Shown here: positions 53,455-61,749 of the stretch, in pieces | Numbering within the stretch: position 1 is the stretch's first letter | Layout: every line of letters begins with the position of its first letter | DNA from: B30-G6 sp963701385 | GTDB taxonomy: Bacteria; Desulfobacterota; Desulfobacteria; Desulfobacterales; B30-G6 | Reading direction: 5' to 3' | Assembly (NCBI GenBank): GCA_963701385.1 | Contig: CAVOZW010000009.1 | Location: 434,001-498,000, forward strand | DNA: 64,000 nt | The notes under the pieces: model-generated | What the model was told of the DNA's origin: nothing | Seen by the model: the letters and a program-made list of their open reading frames with translations, nothing else | Databases searched by the model: none | Position numbers and translations under genes: made by a program

Positions 53455-53988
53455 ATGAAATTGCTTTTCACCCGCATGATCCGGGCCACCAAGCTTGATC
53501 TGACCTTCTACGATGAAATTATCAATGATCCCACCAGCCAGGGACACTCCGTCTGGGTCGTGGCCTTGCTTGCCATGGCCACGGGCTACGGGATGTTCAG
53601 CCGGGCGGGTGGCACGGCTGTCAATGTCGGTCTGGCGGTGACTTTTTTTTCCTGGTATGTATGGGCTTTTACCATCTATTATACCAGCAACCATGTTTTT
53701 GGTGCTGCACCGTCACGAATGGATCGAAAGACGGTTTTACGTGTCATGGCATTTGCCAGCGCTCCCGGTATCCTGCGGATTTTAGGAGTAATCCCCAACA
53801 TGTCTGTGATCGTATTTTTGGGTACTTCTGTCTGGATTATACTCGCCGGTGCCATTGGCATTAAAAAAGTGTATCAGCTACCCCATATCGGCAAAGCCCT
53901 CATTCTCTGTGCGGCGACTTGGCTGGTGGTCCTTTTTGTGCAGATATTTTTTATGATCATGTTCTTTTCTGTCTTTGGAGTAGGTTAA
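53455..53988 (+). CDS. YIP1-family membrane protein
   Basis: 177 residues with about five membrane helices and the YIP1-like segment MAFASAPGILRILGVIPNMS plus WIILAGAIGIKKVYQLPHIG. Bacterial YIP1 proteins have no firm function. The gene sits between the TPR lipoprotein and the response regulator genes of the acetate-sensing cluster. Confidence 0.75.
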   Translation: MKLLFTRMIRATKLDLTFYDEIINDPTSQGHSVWVVALLAMATGYGMFSRAGGTAVNVGLAVTFFSWYVWAFTIYYTSNHVFGAAPSRMDRKTVLRVMAFASAPGILRILGVIPNMSVIVFLGTSVWIILAGAIGIKKVYQLPHIGKALILCAATWLVVLFVQIFFMIMFFSVFGVG

Positions 53989-54155
53989 ACCGAGCAAGGT
54001 AATTGCTGTCCGGACGTTGGAATCCGTAGGTGAGACCGTCACTAATATTTTAGGCGTGCATTCCAGCGCTATACCAACCGACGGTTCCTTATCATCTACA
54101 AGCTATACAATGATTTAACCTCCTGGTTTTCTATTCAAATGAGTGGGGACATCCT

Positions 54156-54530
54156 ATGCCGAAAAAAATATTGATCGTCGATGACGAGCCGAATATTGTT
54201 ATCCCACTGCAGTTCTTGATGGAACAGAACGGTTATGGCACGCTGGTGGCACAAAGCGGTGAAGAAGCGCTGGAAATGATATCCAAGGAGAAACCGGATC
54301 TGGTTCTGTTGGATATTATGCTGCCGGGTGTCGACGGATTCGAGGTCTGCGAAATCATCCGCCTGAATCCGGAGTGGCGGAATACCCGGGTCATATTCCT
54401 GACCGCCAAAGGGCGTGATGTGGATATTGCCAAGGGAATGGTATTAGGGGCTGACGAGTATATCACCAAACCTTTCTCCAACCAGCAGATTATCGCTGCT
54501 GTGAAGCGATTACTCGAAGAACCGGAATGA
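54156..54530 (+). CDS. Receiver-only response regulator
   Basis: 124 residues, one receiver domain without output. Acidic pocket VDDEPN, phospho-acceptor Asp in LVLLDIMLPGVDGFE, Thr in VIFLTAKGRD and Lys in YITKPFSN are all present. It overlaps the next gene by 4 bp (ATGA), so translation is coupled to the kinase-like/exonuclease fusion. The likely kinase is the CrbS-like protein encoded at 57260. Confidence 0.9.
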   Translation: MPKKILIVDDEPNIVIPLQFLMEQNGYGTLVAQSGEEALEMISKEKPDLVLLDIMLPGVDGFEVCEIIRLNPEWRNTRVIFLTAKGRDVDIAKGMVLGADEYITKPFSNQQIIAAVKRLLEEPE

Positions 54531-56725
54531 AAAGCAACAACAACATCTGGTGGGCATTCAGCCTAGCTATCGGTGTTGCTGCCATACTCGGACTTGCTCT
54601 GGTGGTGCTGTTCTGGCATCAATCCATCCAGCAGAACAAACCCATACTTCAGGAAATACTAGCCCGCTACGGGCACATCATTCTCTCCGTCGGCCTGGCC
54701 TTGATAGCCTTTCTCGGGTTCATGTTCGCCCGGGTATTCCGAACCGCCATTATTCCCATGAACAAGTTGTCCGAAGAGGTGGAGCTGATTCATTCGGTGA
54801 ATCCTGCGCACCGGATTCAACTCGAAGGTGCGTATGGCTTGATGCAACTGGTGGCGCAAATCAACGCCGGGGCTGAACAATACGAAAAATTGGAAAAAAG
54901 CGTTTTCAATCGTGTCCATATTGCCAAAGCAGAACTGGAAGAGGAGAAAAACATCCTGGCCGCCATCATGGCCGAATTGCCCGAAGCGGTAGTGATCTGT
55001 AACCAGGAAGGCACCATTATCCTCTACAATTCTCAGGCAAAACGGTATTTCAGTGAACAGAACACGATCCTGCAGGTAGAACACCCTTCCGACGCCGGCA
55101 AGGAGACAGCCACCGAGAGCCAAGGGAAGGCCCATCTCGGTATCGGTCGATCAATTTTTGGTATTATCGAAAAGAATATAGTTCAGCACGCGCTGGATGA
55201 AATCAGCACAAAACTAAAAAACGATGAAGAAAATGTTACCTCGACATTTGTCGTGACGGACAGGGCCAACAGACTGCTGAAAGCGGAAACGGCTCCAATC
55301 CTGAATCCGCAAAAGGAATTCTCCGGATTTATTATCATTTTCAATGATATCACGCAGGGATTGCGGTTGGAGGCAAGGGCAGAATTCCTTCTCAAATCCT
55401 TTCAGCAGAAAATCCGACATTCGGTTGCCAGTATCAAATCAGCTGTTGAGATAATTGAAGCATACCCGGCCTTAGAACCGTCCCGGCAGCGCCAGCTGGA
55501 GGAAATCATCTATGCTGAAGCCGGTTCATTGGAACAACTGATCCAAAGTGAATCCAAAGAGACATTCAAGCAGACCAGAAACCAGTGGCCCTTGGTACCG
55601 ATATCTATTCCAGACCTGCTTGGTTCGCTGAAAAAAAAAGCAGACGAACGGCTTGGGATAGAGCTGGCATTAGAACCTTGCAATGGAAAATGCTGGGTTA
55701 AAATAGACACCTATGCCATGATTCTGATTCTTTTATTCGTTCTTGAAAAAATCTGTGCCGAGACCGGTGTGCGTCGATATGGCTGCCGCTTTACCGAAAA
55801 CGAGGATTTCGTTTTCCTGGATTTTTCGTGGAAGGGCAGCCCGCTAAAAATCGAAAAACTGAGACAGTGGGAAAGCATGCAGCTAAATTTTATGAAGGAG
55901 GGGATGCCGCTGCATTTGAAAGAAGTCCTCGACTATCACAATGCCGAGATCTGGCCCTATGCTGATCGGCAGTATGAAAAAAAATCCTGCCTGCGACTCT
56001 ACCTGCCGGCTTTTCGACCTCAGGAGCAGGACGCGTTCCGTCACGCAGCCATTTTACCTGCCAGCCGGCCCGAGTTTTATGATTTTGACCTGTTTCACCA
56101 GCCGGGCCAAACGTCGGATCTTGATAATCGCATGTTAAAAGATCTAGTGTACACGGTTTTCGATACCGAAACCACTGGTCTGGATCCATCCGGTGGGGAT
56201 GCGATCGTGTCGATTGGTGCGCTTCGAATCGTCAACACCCGTATTCTCACCGAAGAATCCTTTGATCAGATGGTGAATCCCCAACGTGAAATCCCCCTAT
56301 CCGCAACAAACATTCACGGCATCAGCGATGCCATGGTAGCATCTCAACCAACCATCGACAGGGTGTTGCCGGCATTTTTTGACTACACCGAGGGTACCAT
56401 CATCGTGGCCCATAACGCGGCCTTTGACATGCGAATGCTCCAGACCTATGAATCCCGAACCAACATCAGATTTGTCAACCCGGTGCTGGATACACTGCTG
56501 CTCTCCGCCATCGTACACGCGGCACAGGAAGACCAGACCCTCTCATCCATTGCCAGGCGACTGGGCGTGCCGGTGGTCGATCGTCACACAGCCATGGGAG
56601 ATGCCACGATGACGGCCAAGATTTTTATCAGAATGATCCCCTTGCTTGAGAAAAAAGGTATCCGGACCCTGGGAGAGGCGAGGGCTGCGTCAGAGAAGAC
56701 ATATTATGCCAGACTGACATTCTAA
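54527..56725 (+). CDS. Membrane kinase-like protein fused to a DnaQ-type 3'-5' exonuclease
   Basis: 732 residues. Two membrane helices (residues about 8-30 and 45-68), a HAMP-like stretch, a PAS domain (LPEAVVICNQEGTIILYNSQ), a HisKA-like helix pair and a degenerate ATPase-like region (TYAMILILLFVLEKICAETG). The His of KIRHSVASIKSAVEII is present, but the usual HELRTPL is not, and the G boxes are missing, so kinase activity is unlikely. Residues about 542-710 form a complete DEDDh exonuclease: VFDTETTGLDP, VAHNAAFDMRM and DRHTAMGDA. Coupled with a receiver protein and near Acs, it may link signalling to nucleic-acid or nucleotide cleavage. I do not know a described function for the fusion. 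Confidence 0.8.
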   Translation: MKSNNNIWWAFSLAIGVAAILGLALVVLFWHQSIQQNKPILQEILARYGHIILSVGLALIAFLGFMFARVFRTAIIPMNKLSEEVELIHSVNPAHRIQLEGAYGLMQLVAQINAGAEQYEKLEKSVFNRVHIAKAELEEEKNILAAIMAELPEAVVICNQEGTIILYNSQAKRYFSEQNTILQVEHPSDAGKETATESQGKAHLGIGRSIFGIIEKNIVQHALDEISTKLKNDEENVTSTFVVTDRANRLLKAETAPILNPQKEFSGFIIIFNDITQGLRLEARAEFLLKSFQQKIRHSVASIKSAVEIIEAYPALEPSRQRQLEEIIYAEAGSLEQLIQSESKETFKQTRNQWPLVPISIPDLLGSLKKKADERLGIELALEPCNGKCWVKIDTYAMILILLFVLEKICAETGVRRYGCRFTENEDFVFLDFSWKGSPLKIEKLRQWESMQLNFMKEGMPLHLKEVLDYHNAEIWPYADRQYEKKSCLRLYLPAFRPQEQDAFRHAAILPASRPEFYDFDLFHQPGQTSDLDNRMLKDLVYTVFDTETTGLDPSGGDAIVSIGALRIVNTRILTEESFDQMVNPQREIPLSATNIHGISDAMVASQPTIDRVLPAFFDYTEGTIIVAHNAAFDMRMLQTYESRTNIRFVNPVLDTLLLSAIVHAAQEDQTLSSIARRLGVPVVDRHTAMGDATMTAKIFIRMIPLLEKKGIRTLGEARAASEKTYYARLTF

Positions 56726-56812
56726 TAATGATTTTAGGTTCATCTCCCATTAAGTTGCAGTCAAATCTGAGGGCTGAGTGAAATTCCTTCATTTGGTCTT
56801 AATAATCTAAAA

Positions 56813-57078
56813 GGATTCAAGGGGTCAAGGGGTCAAGGATCCAAGTGATATACTCAATATTTACAATAAAATGAAAGCCCGGAATGCCACTGCGATTTCT
56901 TTGATGAACATATGTTAAGCTACTTTTGGTAGTTGATTGAACTCGCTACAGATTAAAAAGCCATTGTTTAAATCGTAAATCTGCAAAGGCACTTTAAAAA
57001 ACCATAAATAACGATCACTTGAATCCTTGAATCCTGGAATCCTTGGACCCTCTTCTCCAACTAGTTTGGAGAAGATCC
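56813..57078. mobile_element. Octamer-flanked cassette C2
   Basis: Left: GGATTCAA, GGGGTCAA, GGGGTCAA, GGATCCAA (56813-56844). Right: CTTGAATC, CTTGAATC, CTGGAATC, CTTGGACC (57018-57049), then palindrome TTCTCCAA/TTGGAGAA and AGATCC. Ends match C1 at 35052. The 173-bp interior differs from C1 and reads on the minus strand as a short tail (LQIYDLNNGFLICSEFNQLP) that I cannot identify. It makes up half of the 534-bp gap 56726-57259. Confidence 0.6.
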
Positions 57079-57089
57079 TGATTTTATAA

Positions 57090-57222
57090 AGATGAACGTC
57101 CAACATCGAACATCGAACGTCCAATGATGAATCAAAAAAATAGTTAAACCTGAGCCCTACGCCTGTTTCTTCATCTTTTCCATTCAAAATTTGATGTTGG
57201 ACGCTGGATGTTCGATGTTCAT
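57090..57222. repeat. Inverted heptamer array pair Bd
   Basis: Left units AACGTCC/AACATCG after GATGAACGTC, a core with GCCTGTTTCTTCATCTTTTC, and right inverted units GATGTTGGACGCTGGATGTT. It directly follows cassette C2. The core is nearly the same as in Bc at 19894-19941. Confidence 0.78.
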
Positions 57223-57259
57223 TAGTTTTCCAGCGTTAAAACAATCACAACACTGAAAT

Positions 57260-59977
57260 TTAGGTTTCAACGCTTTTGGAATCGGTCTTAATCGGTAACG
57301 TAAAGGAAAACACGGTCCCTTTACCGAGTGTGCTTCTAACCCAGATGCGGCCGTGATGAAATTCGATGATTTGTTTGGTGATGGTTAAGCCCAGACCGGT
57401 GCCGGCAGGTCTTCCTTTGGGCTCGGTTTTGGCTTGGCGAAATTTTTCAAAAATAATTGCCTGGTCTTTCTTGTGGATACCGATGCCGTTATCCACAACA
57501 TCCACCCGCAAGAAGTCGTTTTCGGTGGTCAATTTTATTTTGATCTGACCGTTTTTCCGATCACAGAATTTGATAGCATTGGAAATCAGGTTCATCATGA
57601 CTTGCATGAGTTGATCCCGATCTCCTTGAATCATTTTGCGGGGACTTCCCAGGTCTTGCTGCAGATGAATATGCTTGTCACGAAGCAATTGCGCGGATGC
57701 TGCCAGCGCATCTGCAATAATGTCATGCATATCGACGTTGGTGAACTCCCAGTCTGCGATACCTGCCTCAATTTTTTGAAAATCCAGGACTTGGTTTATC
57801 AGGCGGGATAAGCGTTCGGTCTCCTTGACAATAATGCTGAGGAAATTATTGCGCTGATCCACGTCCAAGGCAGGATTGTCATGCAGAATTTCCGTCAGGG
57901 AACGGACAGATGTGAGGGGCGTTTTGAGTTCATGCGTGACCGTTGAAATAAAATCGTCTTTCAGCTTGTCCAACTCCGTGAGGCGTTCATTGACCCGTTT
58001 CAATTCTGTGGTGGCTCTCTCCAGTTCCTGGCTGTAGGCGATGGCGTGACGGGTTTCATCCAGCATGTCCATGACTTCATCAATACCGGGCGGTTCGTCC
58101 TTGATGGCTGTGTCCATCATGACACGTGCCGATGCCGACCCGATGGCGCCTGCCAGCAGTTTTTCGATATGTGCTATCAACGCGGCATCTTCGATGATGT
58201 CTTTATCCCAGTTGATTTGACTGCTCTGAGCATAGGCAGAGAGGGCCTCGTTGCTTCTTTCTTCACCTAGAAAGCGGCTTAGAATGGACCTCAAGTCCGG
58301 CAGGGATGCTTTTCCCCGCCACATAAAAGAGCCTTCTTTTTCACCATCGTGTTTGAATATATCCACAAACAACGTCGCTTGGGTATGTTCCAGCGCCGTG
58401 GGTCGCTTGAAGACGGAAATGCCCACGTAGAGGCCGATATTGAAGAACATACTCCAGAAAACAGAGTGTGATTTCTGGCTGAGGCCCTGTAGACCGAATA
58501 GTTGGTAGGGTCTGAGCCATTCGATACCCCAAGGTCCGCTGGTAATGAAGCTTTCCGGCAGCATGCCGCCGTGGACCAGGTAGGGCAGAAAAAGGGTATA
58601 TATCCAGACGACAAATCCGATGGTCAAACCCCACAGGGCACCAGACCGGGTGGCCCCTTTCCAGAAGAGACCACCCAGTATGCTGGGTGCAAACTGGGTT
58701 ACGGCGACAAACGATAACAGACCGATGGATACAAGTGGATAAAATTCACCTGTCAGACGAACGTAAATATAGCCCAGGAGCAGCACCATGGCGATACTGC
58801 CCCTTCGAATGGTCAACAACAGGCTGCTCAAATCGCTTCTTTGCGTCAATTTCAATGGCTGGAAGCGCAGCAGTATCGGCATGACCAATTCGTTGCAGAT
58901 CATGGTTGACAGGGCGATGGTCTCCACGATGACCATACCGGTTGCGGCTGACATGCCGCCCAGAAATACCAGCAGGGTTAAAACAGGTTGTCCCTGAGAC
59001 ATGGGTAGGGAGAGAACATAGGTGTCGGGGTCGACACCATTTCCCGGAAAATGCAGAAGCCCGGCGACCGCCACCGGAAGAACAAAAATGTTGATAGCGA
59101 TGAGGTAAAGCGGAAACAGCCACATGGCCTTGTTCAGGTGTTCTTCGTTGACGTTTTCTACGACGGCCACTTGAAACTGGCGGGGCAGGAATAGAATGGC
59201 CATCATGGAAACGAATATCTGGAATCCCCAGTTGGCATAGGCGCCGGGTTCCGTGCTGATGCTGAAAAGGTTTTCTACATGTGGCAGGGCAGCGGCTTGC
59301 TGCACCAAATCGCCGAAACCGTCAAACATGCCGAAGGTCACGAAAATGCCGACAGCGATAAAGGCAGCCAGTTTCATGACCGATTCGAATGCAATGGCAG
59401 CCACCAGGCCTTCGTGCCGTTCGGTGGCGTCCAGATGGCGTGTCCCAAAGAGAATTGAAAAAACGGCTAGAAGTACCGCTACGTAGAAAGCGGTATCGGC
59501 CAACACCGGTATTTTGGCAATACTGGTGGGTTGGTGGGTCAGGATCAAAAAACTTTTGGAGATGGCTTTGAGCTGAATGGATATGTAAGGGACAATGCCG
59601 ATCACGGCGATGACGGATACCAATCCTCCCAATGTCGTGCTCTTCCCGTACCGGGAAGCAATAAAGTCGGCGATGGAGGTGATATGATAGGTTTTGCTGA
59701 TGCGGATTATTTTTCGTAAAATAAACCAGCTCAAAGCGATCATCAGCGTCGGCCCAAGGTAGATGGTGAGAAAATTAGGGCCAAAAGCCACGGCGCGGCC
59801 AACGCTGCCGTAGAAGGTCCAAGCCGTGCAGTAGACCGCGAGTGAAAGTGCATAGATGTATGGATTGCTGATAATGCTGCTACCGGCGTCGGCCCGTTTA
59901 TCGCCATAATATGCGATGGCAAAGAGCAGGCCGATGTAAGCGAAGGAAAAGAAAAGAATGGTTTTTGTTGCTAACAT
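57260..59977 (-). CDS. CrbS-like sodium:solute symporter-histidine kinase
   Basis: 905 residues from the ATG at 59977, which follows GGGGGC; a longer frame to 60070 is unlikely. An N-terminal SSS-type module of about 13 helices is followed by a STAC-like linker (HIEKLLAGAIGSASARVM), a coiled coil, and a full kinase: H-box STVTHELKTPLTSVRSL, N-box MQVMMNLISNAIKF, G1 VDVVDNGIGIHKKD and G2 AGTGLGLTITKQI. CrbS/CrbR systems sense substrate and control acs in other proteobacteria. No full-length CrbR is encoded here; the receiver-only protein at 54156 is the nearest partner. Confidence 0.88.
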   Translation of the reverse strand: MLATKTILFFSFAYIGLLFAIAYYGDKRADAGSSIISNPYIYALSLAVYCTAWTFYGSVGRAVAFGPNFLTIYLGPTLMIALSWFILRKIIRISKTYHITSIADFIASRYGKSTTLGGLVSVIAVIGIVPYISIQLKAISKSFLILTHQPTSIAKIPVLADTAFYVAVLLAVFSILFGTRHLDATERHEGLVAAIAFESVMKLAAFIAVGIFVTFGMFDGFGDLVQQAAALPHVENLFSISTEPGAYANWGFQIFVSMMAILFLPRQFQVAVVENVNEEHLNKAMWLFPLYLIAINIFVLPVAVAGLLHFPGNGVDPDTYVLSLPMSQGQPVLTLLVFLGGMSAATGMVIVETIALSTMICNELVMPILLRFQPLKLTQRSDLSSLLLTIRRGSIAMVLLLGYIYVRLTGEFYPLVSIGLLSFVAVTQFAPSILGGLFWKGATRSGALWGLTIGFVVWIYTLFLPYLVHGGMLPESFITSGPWGIEWLRPYQLFGLQGLSQKSHSVFWSMFFNIGLYVGISVFKRPTALEHTQATLFVDIFKHDGEKEGSFMWRGKASLPDLRSILSRFLGEERSNEALSAYAQSSQINWDKDIIEDAALIAHIEKLLAGAIGSASARVMMDTAIKDEPPGIDEVMDMLDETRHAIAYSQELERATTELKRVNERLTELDKLKDDFISTVTHELKTPLTSVRSLTEILHDNPALDVDQRNNFLSIIVKETERLSRLINQVLDFQKIEAGIADWEFTNVDMHDIIADALAASAQLLRDKHIHLQQDLGSPRKMIQGDRDQLMQVMMNLISNAIKFCDRKNGQIKIKLTTENDFLRVDVVDNGIGIHKKDQAIIFEKFRQAKTEPKGRPAGTGLGLTITKQIIEFHHGRIWVRSTLGKGTVFSFTLPIKTDSKSVET

Positions 59978-60093
59978 AGCCCCCAAAAAAGCGCTTGACT
60001 CAAAGGTTGTATTTCTGGATCGGATGGAATAGCGTACTCCCCGTATCAAAGCATTCCGACGTTCCATCATTGTCGTTTGCGAGCGAAGCGCGC

Positions 60094-60318
60094 TCAGTTA
60101 CTATCCGGTTTTCGCAGGTTTCCCTTCGGCTGTCGAGTGGTGATACTGATGAGAAGAATCAGGGCGGCCCAAACCGAAAAAATAAACAAGCACAAAAGGG
60201 GGATCCCCATGACGAACGTTTTTAGATTGAACAAGGAGAGTATCGGATAGTTCAACAAGAGGCTTCCCAATAAGAACAGGCTGATCAATCGTTTGTTTTT
60301 ACTATTATTCTGTGTCAT
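60094..60318 (-). CDS. Small two-helix membrane protein, probable symporter-kinase partner
   Basis: 74 residues with helices around residues 12-30 (ISLFLLGSLLLNYPILSLF) and 35-57 (MGIPLLCLFIFSVWAALILL). Small two-helix proteins often precede SSS symporters and symporter-kinases as accessory subunits. It is 116 bp upstream of the CrbS-like gene on the same strand. No catalytic motif. Confidence 0.65.
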   Translation of the reverse strand: MTQNNSKNKRLISLFLLGSLLLNYPILSLFNLKTFVMGIPLLCLFIFSVWAALILLISITTRQPKGNLRKPDSN

Positions 60319-60384
60319 ATCACCCTATGTTAAGAGAATGCTCTGAATCGTGTCAAGTAAAAATCACCCAAGTGTGTTCACAAA

Positions 60385-61482
60385 ATGACCCTATCGAAGC
60401 TGTTGATTCATAAAGATGTCCTTGATTCCCCAGTGGTGAAACGAATGTTGTCACGTCTCCAGATGCCCTTCAGCGTCGTTAATGAAACCCAAGCGCTGTT
60501 TGAGCGGATTTCGGGCACAAAAGACCCTATCCAAAGTGGCAAGGAGGTCCTTTTGTTGACCCGCAACAAGGGCAGGTTCATCAAAGAATGTCCGGGCACG
60601 CGATCCTATACCTGCTGCGGATACAAGATTCTTCACATCGGTACCTTCTGCAGCATGGATTGTTCATATTGCATTTTGCAGACGTATTTTCATCCGCCCA
60701 TATGTCAGTTTTTTGTGAATCATGAAGATCTGTTTATCGAATTAGATCAGTATCTGTCGCTTGAGGGAGGATCCCGCATCGGTACTGGCGAATTTACCGA
60801 CAGTCTTATCTGGGGCCAATGGTCTGAAATAAACACCCGGCTTGTGGAACGCTTCGCAACGCAAACGCGGTCGGTACTCGAGTTGAAAACCAAGACGGTT
60901 GCCATCGAGTCGTTCGCATCACTGGCCCACCATCGAAAAACAATTCTTTCATGGTCACTCAATTCTCTTGCCGTAGTAAAAGCGGAAGAACGAGGCACAG
61001 CGACGATAAGGGCCCGACTCCGGGCTGCCCAAATGTGCGAATCCTGGGGATATCCTCTAGCTTTTCATTTCGATCCGGTGGTCATATACGATGGATGTGA
61101 AAATGACTACGAAGACGTCATCAAACAGGTCTTTGCACACGTGTCCCCACAGAATATCGTCTGGATAAGTTTAGGCACGTTCCGGTTTATGCCACAGCTG
61201 AAACCGATCATTCAGCAACGATTTCCGGATTCGTCGATAGTATACGGAGAGTTTATTCCAGGCCTCGACAACAAGATGCGATATTTCAAGCCCCTTCGGA
61301 TCCGAATATACCAGCACATGGTTTCGGTTATCCGGCAATTTGCCCCCGATCTGACGGTCTATTTTTGCATGGAAGACGACGATGTCTGGGAACAGGTCAT
61401 GGGGTACCTGCCATCTGAACGCGGGGGGCTGTCAACAATATTGGATAATAGTGCAGCCAGACACTGTGACCTGAAGGTGTAA
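60385..61482 (+). CDS. SPL-family radical SAM protein (spore photoproduct lyase-like)
   Basis: 365 residues. The cluster motif C-x3-C-x2-C is in GTFCSMDCSYCILQTYFHPP, and GSRIGTGEFTDSL and the SAM-region EFIPGLDNKMRYFKPLRI follow as in SPL family proteins. True spore photoproduct lyase repairs thymine dimers in spores; no sporulation genes are seen here and this phylum is not known to sporulate, so another DNA or nucleotide substrate is likely. A Cys near the C-terminus (VYFCMEDDDVWEQ) could serve as the H-donor. Confidence 0.82.
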   Translation: MTLSKLLIHKDVLDSPVVKRMLSRLQMPFSVVNETQALFERISGTKDPIQSGKEVLLLTRNKGRFIKECPGTRSYTCCGYKILHIGTFCSMDCSYCILQTYFHPPICQFFVNHEDLFIELDQYLSLEGGSRIGTGEFTDSLIWGQWSEINTRLVERFATQTRSVLELKTKTVAIESFASLAHHRKTILSWSLNSLAVVKAEERGTATIRARLRAAQMCESWGYPLAFHFDPVVIYDGCENDYEDVIKQVFAHVSPQNIVWISLGTFRFMPQLKPIIQQRFPDSSIVYGEFIPGLDNKMRYFKPLRIRIYQHMVSVIRQFAPDLTVYFCMEDDDVWEQVMGYLPSERGGLSTILDNSAARHCDLKV

Positions 61483-61498
61483 GGTTTTTGAGAAGATC

Positions 61499-61603
61499 GG
61501 GAGACAGAAGACAGGAGACAGAATACAGGATACAGAAGATAGGAGATACAATACAGGCGTTACCGGAAAAAACTTGAACATCGACCATCGAACAGTCAAC
61601 GCT
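61499..61603. repeat. Heptamer array A6 followed by B fragment
   Basis: A-type units (GAGACAGAAGACAGGAGACA...) run 61499-61558; B-type units TTGAACATCGACCATCGAAC follow at 61573-61603. It lies 17 bp after the SPL gene stop and in the gap before the terminator at 61669. No inverted partner is seen. Confidence 0.7.
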
Positions 61604-61668
61604 CAATACCTAATTCACAACGATGCCAAATACCAGAAAGTGATGGAACGTCACTAGAAGCCATCTCA

Positions 61669-61709
61669 AAAAAAGGCGCCATGGCGGATCCTTCCATGGC
61701 GCCTTTTTT
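61669..61709. terminator. Bidirectional intrinsic terminator
   Basis: Perfect 16-bp inverted repeat: AAAAAAGGCGCCATGG and CCATGGCGCCTTTTTT around a 9-nt loop. It serves the EF-G-like gene (minus, stop at 61750) and could also end plus-strand transcripts from the SPL gene. Confidence 0.92.
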
Positions 61710-61749
61710 AGAGCGACAACGTCGCGTCTTATCAATTCGCGAAGCAAAT

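Noticed and set aside
56915..57187. 90-codon minus-strand open frame in the gap before the CrbS-like gene
   Set aside because: Most of it is translated repeat array sequence (B and C units); only the last 25 codons could be a gene remnant and I cannot identify them.
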